DNA from: an uncultured Sulfolobales archaeon
GTDB lineage: Archaea > Thermoproteota > Thermoprotei_A > Sulfolobales > NBVN01
Length of the DNA stretch: 64,000 nucleotides
Assembly (NCBI GenBank): GCA_938073905.1
Contig: CALJEN010000002.1
Location: forward strand, 62,001 to 126,000
Direction of reading: 5' to 3'
The stretch's first letter is position 1, and the number at the start of each line of letters is the position of its first letter. This document shows positions 1 to 7,553 of this stretch, in pieces. Under the pieces are notes generated by a model, which saw only the letters and a program-made list of their open reading frames with translations, had not been told where the DNA came from and did not search any database. Both the position numbers and the translations under genes were made by a program.

Positions 1-1
1 C

Positions 2-94
2 ACGGAGGTCGAGGTCGAGGAGCCTCTAGTCCTGCTCGGTGACGGCGAGGTGCTGTCGAGGTCGAGGAACGGTGTCGGCGAGCTGAGTGCTTAA
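2..94 (+). CDS. C-terminal fragment of an unrecognised protein (5' end outside window)
   Basis: An open frame enters from the window edge and ends in TAA. The last 30 residues are acidic, then end in GELSA. It lies 20 bases upstream of the XPB helicase gene on the same strand, so the two may be co-transcribed. Too little remains to assign a family, and it could be a chance open frame. Confidence 0.4.
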   Translation, partial: TEVEVEEPLVLLGDGEVLSRSRNGVGELSA

Positions 95-114
95 TTAAGC
101 TCAACAGCGCGTAG

Positions 115-1776
115 GTGGTAGCGGTAGGGCTATTGGACCCCCTCGAGATCAGGGTCTGCCGCTGGCTCTCCGAGGAGGAGTTCGAGGAGCTGCTCGAGTA
201 CACAGACTACGTGGGTCGCGAGGGCGGGTGCTCGGTCTTCAGGGTCAGCAGGGTCAAGGTGTCCCGGAAGTCCGTCGACGCGGAGGACCTCGTGGCCCTC
301 CTCAGCGACATAGGGGCGGAGTTCGACGAGGGATCTCTGCGGGAGCACCTCTCAAGGCCCAGGAGGAGGGTGGTAGAGCTTACCTACTGCCCCGAGTACC
401 TCTGCGCCAGGTTCAGCTTCTTCCTCGGGGAGGACTTGCGGGGAGCCCTCTCGGAGTTCGGGATGAGGTACCGCCGCAGGGACGGCGTCTTCCTGCTCCA
501 CCCCTGCTACTACGGTTCCTTCGTGGAGGCCGCGAGGAGGCTCGGGATCGACGTGGTCGACAAGACCGGATTCCTGGCGAGGGCGGAGCTGGGGCACCGG
601 ATCTCGCTTAGGATGGTCCTCAGAGACTACCAGCGAGAGGCTCTCGAGAGGTGGGTGAAGAGCGGGCACCGGGGGATAGTGGCCCTCCCGACGGGGTCCG
701 GGAAGACGCTGGTAGCCATAGCGGCCATCGCCGAGGTGGGCGAGAGGGCTCTGGTGGTGGTCATGACGAAAGACCACGTCAGGCAGTGGTACGAGGAGCT
801 GTCCAAGGCGTCCGACGTGCCTCCCGAGCTCGTGGGCTTCTACTACTCGGAGGAGAAGAGGCTGGCTCCCATAACGATAGCCACCTACCAGTCCGCCTCC
901 AGGTACATAGAGAGGCTGGCCCCCCACTTCAGCCTCCTGGTCATAGACGAGGTCCACCACCTGCCCTCCGAGAAGTTCAGAGCGATAGCTCTGGGCTCCC
1001 CCGCTCCGAAGAGGCTGGGCCTCTCGGCTACCCCCTACAGGGAGGACGGCAGACACGTGGAGCTCTTCCCCCTGATGGGCGGTGTGGTATACTACAAGTC
1101 GCCGGCGGAGCTGGCCGAGGCGGGTTACCTGGCCCAGTACGAGGTAATGACGGTCAGGGTGAGCCTAAAGCCCGACGAGAGGCGCAGGTACCTGGAGCTC
1201 AAGAAGAAGTACCGAGAGCTAGTCGGCTGGGCGAAGTTCGGGGAGGTCCTCGAGGCGGCGAGGAGGGGGGATAGGAGAGCCGTCGAGGCACTGAAGCTGG
1301 CGACGGAGATGAGGAAGATAGTCCAGATGAGCAAGTCCAAGGTCGAGAAGGTCAAGGAGATAGCGGAGAGGGAGCGCGGCTCCAAGATTATAGTCTTCGC
1401 TCACTACGTAGACCTGGCCCGGGAGCTGGCCAAGGAGCTTAACGGACTGCTCCTGACGGGGGACACGGAGGAATCCGAGAGGATGAGGACACTGAGGTCG
1501 TTCCGCGAGAGCAGGGAGGGAGTCCTCGTGGTCACGACCGTTGGGGACGAGGGACTGGACATACCGGACGCCGCGGTCGGCATACTGGTGGCCGGGACCT
1601 CCTCGCCGAGAGAGTTCGTGCAGAGGCTCGGGCGCCTCCTCAGACCCGGTCCGGGTAAGGTCGCTAAGCTGTACGAGATAGTGACCAGGGGGACCGCGGA
1701 GGAGCTGCACGCGAGGAGGAGGAAGGATCTGTCCGTGGTTAAGGAGCTGGAGGTGGGCGAGGAGGACCGGGAGTAG
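115..1776 (+). CDS. xpb: XPB/Rad25-type superfamily 2 DNA helicase
   Basis: ATP-dependent DNA helicase/translocase of the archaeal XPB family, implicated in DNA repair, often with the nuclease Bax1 (not seen here). 553 residues. A roughly 160-residue N-terminal region resembling the damage-recognition part precedes the helicase core. Walker A (LPTGSGKT) is near residues 191-198 and the DEVH box near 278-281. The SATPYREDGRH segment carries the RED motif that distinguishes XPB from related helicases. Motifs V and VI are GDEGLDIPDA and QRLGRLLRPG. The GTG start follows a GGTGG-like site. A TTG at 133 is an alternative, since a TTAATTAAG element at 91-99 would place the transcript start near 121. 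The next gene is convergent. Confidence 0.88.
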   Translation: MVAVGLLDPLEIRVCRWLSEEEFEELLEYTDYVGREGGCSVFRVSRVKVSRKSVDAEDLVALLSDIGAEFDEGSLREHLSRPRRRVVELTYCPEYLCARFSFFLGEDLRGALSEFGMRYRRRDGVFLLHPCYYGSFVEAARRLGIDVVDKTGFLARAELGHRISLRMVLRDYQREALERWVKSGHRGIVALPTGSGKTLVAIAAIAEVGERALVVVMTKDHVRQWYEELSKASDVPPELVGFYYSEEKRLAPITIATYQSASRYIERLAPHFSLLVIDEVHHLPSEKFRAIALGSPAPKRLGLSATPYREDGRHVELFPLMGGVVYYKSPAELAEAGYLAQYEVMTVRVSLKPDERRRYLELKKKYRELVGWAKFGEVLEAARRGDRRAVEALKLATEMRKIVQMSKSKVEKVKEIAERERGSKIIVFAHYVDLARELAKELNGLLLTGDTEESERMRTLRSFRESREGVLVVTTVGDEGLDIPDAAVGILVAGTSSPREFVQRLGRLLRPGPGKVAKLYEIVTRGTAEELHARRRKDLSVVKELEVGEEDRE

Positions 1777-1794
1777 AGCCTGGAGTTCCCGGGG

Positions 1795-2634
1795 CTAGCC
1801 GCTCGCCCTCAGGGCACCGAGTATCTTCAGGGCGTCGTCCTCCAGGTTCGGGGACTCGGAGATCACGACCCCCTCTACCCCGAACTCCTTCAGGACCTCC
1901 ACGGCTGCCCTCCAGTTGAACTCGGACTCGTCGAAGTTCCTGTGAGCCCTCTCCCCCCTCTCCCCGAACTCCATCCCGGACATGTGCACGTGGGAGTTCC
2001 TCAGAGCCTCCCCGCCCAGCCTCCTCTCGACCTCCTCGAGGACTCTCCTGAACCCGTCCGGGTCGTTGACCCTGCCGATGCTCCTAGCGTAGATGTGGGC
2101 GAAGTCTATCGCGGGCAGAGCCATGTCCAGGCCCTCGACTATGGAGAGCACCTCCTCCAGAGACCCGACCTCAGCTAGGCCCCCCATGGTCTCCGGCCTT
2201 ACCCATATCCTCACCCCCATGCTCTTGAGGGTCTCGGCGACGCGCTCCAGAGTCTCCCTGACGATCTTGACGGCCTCTCTCGGCCCGTACCTGCCGTAGT
2301 AGCCCGGGTGGAAGACCACGGACCAGGCTCCGGCTATGTAGGCCACCTTAGCGGACTCCACTATCCTCTCTACGGACGCTCTCCTGACCTCCTCTTTATC
2401 CGAGAGGAGGTTTATGTAGTAGGGTGCGTGGGCCGTCAGGACGACGCCGAGCTCCCTGGACACCTCGCGCGCCTTGGCAGCGGCCTCGCGGCTCAAACTT
2501 ATCCCTCTAACGAACTCGAGCTCCATAGCGTTGAGGCCCAGCTCGGCCACCCTCCTGATCCCGTCTACCGTGTTCTTGCGCTTCGCTGAGTTGGGTATCC
2601 CGGCCGTCCCCACGTAGACTCCTCCGAGGCCCAC
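1795..2634 (-). CDS. Endonuclease IV-like AP endonuclease (TIM barrel)
   Basis: Probable apurinic/apyrimidinic endonuclease of the Nfo/xylose-isomerase-like TIM-barrel fold, acting in base excision repair. Candidate metal ligands occur in order: the His of AHAPYY, the His of VFHPGYYG, the Glu of RPETMGG, Asp and His of IDFAHIYAR, His residues of SHVHMSG and the Glu of ISESPN. The Asp-x-His pair of bacterial Nfo near the end appears as R-A-H, so activity is inferred from the fold. I chose GTG 2634 because a TTTTAA element at 2665-2670 puts the transcript start near 2642. The longer frame starts at 2661 (288 residues). It is convergent with the XPB helicase, another repair gene. Confidence 0.78.
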   Translation of the reverse strand: MGLGGVYVGTAGIPNSAKRKNTVDGIRRVAELGLNAMELEFVRGISLSREAAAKAREVSRELGVVLTAHAPYYINLLSDKEEVRRASVERIVESAKVAYIAGAWSVVFHPGYYGRYGPREAVKIVRETLERVAETLKSMGVRIWVRPETMGGLAEVGSLEEVLSIVEGLDMALPAIDFAHIYARSIGRVNDPDGFRRVLEEVERRLGGEALRNSHVHMSGMEFGERGERAHRNFDESEFNWRAAVEVLKEFGVEGVVISESPNLEDDALKILGALRASG

Positions 2635-2664
2635 GGGCGACCCGAGAACGCTTGACGGCACGAC

Positions 2665-2673
2665 GTTAAAAGC
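2665..2673 (-). promoter_or_regulatory. TATA box for the endonuclease IV-like gene
   Basis: GCTTTTAAC read on the minus strand, about 26 bases before the expected transcript start near 2642. It supports the GTG start at 2634 over the upstream GTG at 2661. Confidence 0.5.
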
Positions 2674-2691
2674 GAGCAGGGAGGTATTGAC

Positions 2692-3603
2692 TTAGCCTGG
2701 AGCCTCTAGACCGAGGATGTGTCTAGCGACTATTGGAGCTACGTGGACTCTGCTTATCGGGCTCAGCACGGTGTCGGAAGCCACGACGTCTCTCAGCCCC
2801 AGCTTCGCCAGCTTGCTATAGGCCCCGAGCGCGAGGATGGCGTGGGTCGCGGCTACGTACGTATCCCCGACCCCGAGCTTCCTCAGGGCCCTGACGGTCT
2901 CCACTATGGTGCTCCCAGTGCTGATGATGTCGTCGACGACTACAGCGCACCTCTCCCTGACGAGGTCAGGATCCCGCGGCTCCACGACGACGTCCGTAGA
3001 GCTGATCCTCCTCTTCTCCATGGTGGTGTACGGGACTCCCCCAAGCTCCTCCGATGCTGTCCTCGCCCACTGCTCGGACTCCTCGTCGGGACCCACGACT
3101 ACGCAGTCCCTGAGCTCGTGGTACCTGCGGAGGTACCTGGCGAGGTCTCTGACCGCGGTCAGGTTCACCAGGACGTCCCCGAACAGCTCCCTCGGGTCTC
3201 TGAACCTGTGTAGGTGGAGGTCGAACGTGTAGATCCGGTCGACCCTGAGGGACTTGAGGAGCTCCGAGACCACCAGGGCGCTCACGGCCTCGCCGGGGTT
3301 GAACCTGGAGTCCTGCCTCGCGTAGGGGATGTAGGCGAGCACGGAGTACACCGTCCTAGCCCCGAGGTCTTCCAGGGTCTTCAGCGTCAGGACGGTCTCC
3401 ACCAGCAAGTCGTTGGGTCTCCCGGCCAGGGAGTTGACGTAGACGATGTCCGCCCCGCCGACGTCCGCGGGGATCCTGACGTAGAGCTCCCCGTCGGGGA
3501 ACTCCCTGACCTCGACGTCTTGGTAGCCCGCTCCCAGAATCTCGGACAGCTCGTAGCCTATATGGGACCCCGCGGACCCTCCGAGTACTATCACCGGCAC
3601 CAC
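2692..3603 (-). CDS. prs: Ribose-phosphate pyrophosphokinase (PRPP synthetase)
   Basis: Makes PRPP from ribose 5-phosphate and ATP for nucleotide, His and Trp synthesis. 303 residues, normal for archaeal Prs. The N-terminal half has FPDGELYVRIP, and the PRPP-binding loop VVVDDIISTGST lies near residue 220. The signature around the ATP/R5P site includes DLHLHRF and GPDEES. GTG start; two further in-frame GTG codons follow at once. A TATA element lies at 3634-3641. It sits downstream of, and on the same strand as, the ribose-1,5-bisphosphate isomerase pair, which fits a ribose-phosphate/nucleotide salvage neighbourhood, though a separate promoter is visible. Confidence 0.93.
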   Translation of the reverse strand: MVPVIVLGGSAGSHIGYELSEILGAGYQDVEVREFPDGELYVRIPADVGGADIVYVNSLAGRPNDLLVETVLTLKTLEDLGARTVYSVLAYIPYARQDSRFNPGEAVSALVVSELLKSLRVDRIYTFDLHLHRFRDPRELFGDVLVNLTAVRDLARYLRRYHELRDCVVVGPDEESEQWARTASEELGGVPYTTMEKRRISSTDVVVEPRDPDLVRERCAVVVDDIISTGSTIVETVRALRKLGVGDTYVAATHAILALGAYSKLAKLGLRDVVASDTVLSPISRVHVAPIVARHILGLEAPG

Positions 3604-3633
3604 CCGGCTTTTGGTACTCCCTCACTTCCCGCA

Positions 3634-3641
3634 CTAATATG
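3634..3641 (-). promoter_or_regulatory. TATA box for prs
   Basis: CATATTAG on the minus strand, about 34 bases before the GTG start of prs. A GGGTGGTG stretch around the start could serve for ribosome binding. Confidence 0.45.
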
Positions 3642-3704
3642 CGCTGCTACTCTCTCCGCCCGAGCTGCGGCGGAGGCTGTCCCCCCCTCGGTCGCTCCGG
3701 CGGC

Positions 3705-4694
3705 TCAGCCTGGGTCGAGGTAGGAGGAGTGGAGCTCCGGAGACACGGGGGTGACGCCGTACTCCTCGATCAGTATCAGCGCTGCCGCCTGGGGCGGCAC
3801 CACTCCCAGCTCCGTGATTATCGCGTCTATGTACTCGGGCGGGGTCACGTCAAAGACGGGGTTCAGGACCTCGACTCCGGGGTTCTCGGCGAGCCACTCC
3901 CGCTCCACCACCTCGGTCGGATCTCTCATCTCTATCGGGACCAGCTCCCCGATTATCGTGTAGGGACTGAACTTGTAGGTCTCGCTGGCGACGTAGACCC
4001 TGGCCCTGGCCTCCTTAGCCGCCAGGGCTACCAGGGACGTCCCTATCTTGTTCACCACGGCACCGTTCGCCGCCACGGCGTCCGCCCCGACGACCACCTT
4101 GTCGATCCTCTTCATGTAGTGTCTGACGGCGGAATCCGGGATCAGGACCACCTCGACTCCCTCCCTCGCGAGCTCCCTGGCTGTTATGAGCCCCTGGAAG
4201 GCCGGCCTGGTCTCCTTGACGAACACCCTCGCGACCTTCCCCTGCCTGTGGGCCTCGACGATCACGGCCACCGATGCCGTGCTGTGGCAGTGCGTCATGA
4301 GGGTGTCGCCCCTCTCTATCCTCCTGGCACCGAGCTGAGCTATGGTCTTCACAGCGTTCTCCGAATAGGCCACGAACTCTCTGGCCGCCCTCACGACCAT
4401 CTCCCTGGCCTCCTCCACGGTCTGGGGTCTCCCCCTCTTCAGCCTGCTGACGACGTACGAGACCGCGTTCGGCAGGGAGACGGCCGTGGGCCTCGCGGAG
4501 CGGACGAAGTCCGCGACGACCTCGATGTACTTCACGAACTCCTCGAGGGTTCCGCCCGGGAACCTCTCGGCGGCCAGGGCCAGGGCCGTGGCACCGTACC
4601 TCGCGATGCGCCCGGCACCCCTCACTCTCATGCTCCTGATGTCTTCCCGGATCCCGACCACCTCCTCGGGTATCCGGAAGCCGGCTACCTCCAC
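3705..4694 (-). CDS. Ribose-1,5-bisphosphate isomerase (aIF2B-family)
   Basis: Converts ribose 1,5-bisphosphate to ribulose 1,5-bisphosphate, the RuBisCO substrate, in the archaeal AMP/pentose-bisphosphate pathway. 329 residues from GTG 4694. The family's catalytic Cys is in MTHCHS (Cys136) and the catalytic Asp in VVVGADAV (Asp205). The spacing of 69 matches what I recall for the Thermococcus enzyme. The C-terminus holds FDVTPPEYIDAIITE, typical of this branch. The start overlaps the upstream paralog's stop by 10 bases, so the two are co-transcribed. The open frame extends to 4748, inside the paralog, but family alignment favours 4694. The RuBisCO gene lies divergently just beyond the paralog. 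Confidence 0.88.
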   Translation of the reverse strand: MEVAGFRIPEEVVGIREDIRSMRVRGAGRIARYGATALALAAERFPGGTLEEFVKYIEVVADFVRSARPTAVSLPNAVSYVVSRLKRGRPQTVEEAREMVVRAAREFVAYSENAVKTIAQLGARRIERGDTLMTHCHSTASVAVIVEAHRQGKVARVFVKETRPAFQGLITARELAREGVEVVLIPDSAVRHYMKRIDKVVVGADAVAANGAVVNKIGTSLVALAAKEARARVYVASETYKFSPYTIIGELVPIEMRDPTEVVEREWLAENPGVEVLNPVFDVTPPEYIDAIITELGVVPPQAAALILIEEYGVTPVSPELHSSYLDPG

Positions 4695-5695
4695 AGAGGG
4701 GCCACCTCGGTCAGGACTCTCTCGAGGGTCTCGCGAGACCTGGGCCACCCGAAGAGCTCCCGCGCTAGGTATACGGTGGCCTGGGGAGCTATGAGCCCCC
4801 TCTCGGTCACTATGGCGTCTATGTACTCGGGCGGGGTCACGTCGTAGAGGGGGCTCCTGAGGCGGAGGTTCCTGCTCAAGTAGGGGGCGATCTCGGCGAC
4901 CCTCTCGGGAGGGATCTCGGCTTCCAGACCCGATGCCTCCTCTATCGTCACGAGGTCTCCGAAGAGGGTCTCCGCACCGAACTTGTAGAGCCCCGAGACC
5001 ACGTAGACCCCGACCCTCGCCTCCTTAGCCGCCAGGGCTATGGCCGAGGTCCCGACCTTGTTCACCACGGCGCCGTTGGCGGCTATGGCCTCGGCGCCCA
5101 CGAAGACCTTGTCCACGTCCTTTATCACGTACCTGACCGCGGAGTCCACTATGAGCTTAGTCTTGACCCCGCTCCTCCACAGGTGGGAAGCCATCAGCTT
5201 CCCCTCGCTGCCGGGCCTCGACTCGGTCACGTAGGCGGAGACCCTCAGACCCCGCTCCCTGGCTCTGCTGAGCAGTCTCAGGACCGTGGTGCTGTACGAG
5301 TGCGTCAGGACGACGTCTCCGTCCTCCACCCTCCTCGACGCGAGCTCCGATGCGGTCTCCCTGGCCCCGACCACGTAGTCCTCCACCTCCCTCACGAGGT
5401 GTTCCAGGCGCTCCGGCACTCCTCCAGCCTCGGGAGTGCGGAGCTCTCTGCGCAGCTTGTCGAGGAACAGGTACAGGATGTTGCGGATAGACTGGGACGT
5501 GGGTCTCGAGTCAACGGCCGAGTAGACCAACTCCCTCAGGTCGGCTCGAGGGTCTCCGCGGCAACCCTCGAGAGCTCGGGCTAGGGACCTGAGGATCTCG
5601 ACGGCCGCCTCGGTGGAGCCGGGTATCTTAAACTCCCTGGCCTCGTCCAGGACCCTCCGATAAGATGTCAGCGCTTCGGCGCATCCCGGTTCCAC
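4685..5695 (-). CDS. aIF2B/R15P-isomerase paralog lacking both catalytic residues
   Basis: Same fold and overall sequence as the following R15P isomerase (LTHSYS, VDSAVRYVIK, NGAVVNKVGTSAIALAAKEARV, DVTPPEYIDAIVTE). The catalytic Cys is Ser133 and the catalytic Asp is Glu202 (KVFVGAEAI), so isomerase activity is unlikely. Either it is a true aIF2B-alpha-like regulatory subunit or a non-catalytic partner of the adjacent enzyme. The start is GTG 5695 (336 residues); TTG 5701 is possible. The longer open frame to 5833 runs through the divergent RuBisCO gene and is rejected. It shares a bidirectional TATA region with RuBisCO and overlaps its downstream neighbour, giving a two-gene operon. Confidence 0.82.
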   Translation of the reverse strand: MEPGCAEALTSYRRVLDEAREFKIPGSTEAAVEILRSLARALEGCRGDPRADLRELVYSAVDSRPTSQSIRNILYLFLDKLRRELRTPEAGGVPERLEHLVREVEDYVVGARETASELASRRVEDGDVVLTHSYSTTVLRLLSRARERGLRVSAYVTESRPGSEGKLMASHLWRSGVKTKLIVDSAVRYVIKDVDKVFVGAEAIAANGAVVNKVGTSAIALAAKEARVGVYVVSGLYKFGAETLFGDLVTIEEASGLEAEIPPERVAEIAPYLSRNLRLRSPLYDVTPPEYIDAIVTERGLIAPQATVYLARELFGWPRSRETLERVLTEVAPLWR

Positions 5696-5725
5696 ACTCA
5701 ACCCCGAGTGGTAGAGTCCGGCAAG

Positions 5726-5734
5726 GTTATATTG
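5726..5734. promoter_or_regulatory. Shared TATA element between the aIF2B-like operon and RuBisCO
   Basis: GTTATATTG reads as a TATA box on the plus strand (31-39 bases before the RuBisCO GTG at 5765) and as CAATATAAC on the minus strand (about 30 bases before GTG 5695). Either one symmetrical element serves both directions or two promoters overlap here. Confidence 0.55.
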
Positions 5735-5740
5735 TGGCGA

Positions 5741-5756
5741 CCGGCTAGGCAGCCGG
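5741..5756. promoter_or_regulatory. Inverted repeat between TATA box and RuBisCO start (candidate operator)
   Basis: CCGGCT-AGGC-AGCCGG is a perfect 6-4-6 inverted repeat. It begins 7 bases after the TATA element and ends 8 bases before the GTG start, so it covers the likely initiation region. This is where an archaeal repressor would block polymerase. It could also form a small hairpin at the 5' end of the transcript. Confidence 0.4.
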
Positions 5757-5764
5757 TGGAGACC

Positions 5765-7096
5765 GTGTCGCGGGAGGCAGAACCGTACCCTCTGTTCATC
5801 GACAGGAGCCTCAGGCCGGACCCCGAGGAGCACGTAGTCGTCAGCTTCCGGGTCACCCCGTCCACCGGCTTTACCGTCGAGGACGCGGCTGGAGGCATGG
5901 CGGCCGAGAGCAGCGTCGGGACGTGGACCACTCTCTACACCTGGTACGACGAGGCCAGGATCTTCAGGCTCATGGGCAGAGCGTACGAGTTCCTGGACCT
6001 CGGCGGGGGGAGCTACCTGGTCAGGGTGGCCTACCCCGTCGAGCTGTTCGAGGAGGGCAACATACCCGCCTTCCTAGCGTCGGTCGCGGGCAATGTCTTC
6101 GGGATGAGGAGGCTCAAGTGGCTGAGGATCGAGGACATGTACCTGCCGAGGAGGTTCCTGGAGCACTTCAAGGGCCCCCTGAGGGGACTCCGCGGAGTCA
6201 GGGAGGTCTTCCGGGTCTGCGGCAGACCCATAGCCGGCACGGTGCCGAAGCCCAAGGTCGGCTACTCGCCGGAGGAGGTCGAGAGGCTGGCCTACGAGAT
6301 ACTGGCGGGCGGGCTGGACTACGTGAAGGACGACGAGAACCTGGCCAGCCCGAGCTACTGCAGGTTCGAGGCCAGAGCTAGGAGCATAATGAAGGCCATA
6401 GAGAGGGCGGAGAGGGAGACGGGGGAGAGGAAGGTCTGGTTCGCCAACGTGACCGCCGACGTGAGGGAGATGGCCAGGAGGATGAAGCTCGTAGCGGACT
6501 ACGGGAACCCCTACGTCATGGTCGACGTCGTGATAGCGGGCTGGTCTTCCCTGTCCTACGTCAGGGACTTGGCCGAGGAGTACGGACTCGCGATACACGC
6601 CCACAGGGCCATGCACGCGGCGTTCACGAGGAGCCCGGACCACGGGGTATCCATGTTCGTGCTCGCGAAGCTCCTCAGGGTCGTCGGGGTAGACCAGCTC
6701 CACGTCGGGACTCCGGAGGTCGGGAAGCTCGAGGCCAAGACGGCCGACGTCGTCCGGAACTGCTCGGTCCTCAGAGATGAGGTCTTCAGACCGGAGCCCG
6801 GAGACCCGCTGCGCTTAGCCCAGCCCTTCTACCACATAAAGCCAGCAGTCCCCGTCGCGTCCGGCGGGCTGCACCCCGGTACCCTCCCGGAGGTCCTCAA
6901 GCACATGGGGATCGACATAGTCGTGCAGGTCGGGGGCGGGGTCGTCGGGCACCCCGACGGCCCCAGGGCCGGTGCCGCTGCCGTGAGGCAGGCTCTCGAA
7001 GCGGCCTCCAGGGGGATCCCCCTAGACCTCTACGCCGAGGAGCACCCGGAGCTGAGGAGAGCTCTCGAGAAATGGGGGTACGCGAGGCCGGCGTGA
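5765..7096 (+). CDS. rbcL: Form III ribulose-1,5-bisphosphate carboxylase/oxygenase
   Basis: Carboxylates ribulose 1,5-bisphosphate to two 3-phosphoglycerates; in archaea it disposes of ribose from nucleosides rather than running a Calvin cycle. 443 residues, normal for form III. Active-site residues are present: KPK (Lys162/Lys164), the carbamate-site block GLDYVKDDEN (Lys188, Asp190, Glu191), HAHRAMHAAF (His280) and loop-6 lysine in HVGTPEVGKLEA (Lys321). The phosphate-binding SGGLHP and GGGVVGHP motifs follow. GTG 5765 was chosen over 5708 because it follows a GGTGGAG site, lies at the right distance from the TATA box, and matches the family N-terminus. It is divergent from the R15P isomerase operon. 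AMP phosphorylase is not in this window. Confidence 0.95.
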   Translation: MSREAEPYPLFIDRSLRPDPEEHVVVSFRVTPSTGFTVEDAAGGMAAESSVGTWTTLYTWYDEARIFRLMGRAYEFLDLGGGSYLVRVAYPVELFEEGNIPAFLASVAGNVFGMRRLKWLRIEDMYLPRRFLEHFKGPLRGLRGVREVFRVCGRPIAGTVPKPKVGYSPEEVERLAYEILAGGLDYVKDDENLASPSYCRFEARARSIMKAIERAERETGERKVWFANVTADVREMARRMKLVADYGNPYVMVDVVIAGWSSLSYVRDLAEEYGLAIHAHRAMHAAFTRSPDHGVSMFVLAKLLRVVGVDQLHVGTPEVGKLEAKTADVVRNCSVLRDEVFRPEPGDPLRLAQPFYHIKPAVPVASGGLHPGTLPEVLKHMGIDIVVQVGGGVVGHPDGPRAGAAAVRQALEAASRGIPLDLYAEEHPELRRALEKWGYARPA

Positions 7097-7122
7097 GCGA
7101 GAGGTCGCGCGGCACCCTCACA

Positions 7123-7131
7123 GCTTTTAAG
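7123..7131 (+). promoter_or_regulatory. TATA box for rpl14e
   Basis: GCTTTTAAG about 30-38 bases before the ATG of L14e, in the 64-base gap after RuBisCO. Confidence 0.5.
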
Positions 7132-7160
7132 CCCTTCCTGAACCTTCACAGTGAGAGTCT

Positions 7161-7481
7161 ATGCCGATAGTGGAGGTCGGTAGGGTCTGCGTGAAGCTGG
7201 TCGGAAGAGAGGCCGGGAGGAAGGCCGTGATAGTGGACATAGTGGACGACAACTTCGTGGTGATCTCCGGGCCCAAGAGCCTCACGGGAGTCAAGAGGAG
7301 GAGAGTCAACGTTAGGCATGTCGAGGTGCTGGACAGGAAAGTAGAGATACCCAGGGGGGCCTCAGACGAGGAGCTGCTGAAGGCCATCGAGGAGGCCGGG
7401 CTGGTGGAGTTCATGAAGGAGAAGGTCAAGATAGGAAGGAGGGAGCTGCTGACCGCGAGCACTCTCGTTAGCGGGAGGTAG
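7161..7481 (+). CDS. rpl14e: 50S ribosomal protein L14e
   Basis: Large-subunit ribosomal protein specific to archaea and eukaryotes. 106 residues with the usual KOW/SH3-like N-terminal part: VEVGRVCVKLVGREAGRKAVIVD followed by NFVVISGP and RRVNVRHVEVL. The ATG start is at the family's normal position. It precedes cbf5, the conserved archaeal neighbour of this gene, which supports both calls. Confidence 0.93.
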   Translation: MPIVEVGRVCVKLVGREAGRKAVIVDIVDDNFVVISGPKSLTGVKRRRVNVRHVEVLDRKVEIPRGASDEELLKAIEEAGLVEFMKEKVKIGRRELLTASTLVSGR

Positions 7482-7524
7482 CGGAGAGGCGGAGAGGGCT
7501 TCTCGCGCCGAGGAGCTCGGTCAG

Positions 7525-7532
7525 CTAAATAG
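7525..7532 (+). promoter_or_regulatory. TATA box for cbf5
   Basis: CTAAATAG centred about 26 bases before the GTG at 7554, which implies a nearly leaderless transcript. Confidence 0.45.
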
Positions 7533-7553
7533 CTTTCTCGGTACCCGTCCTCG

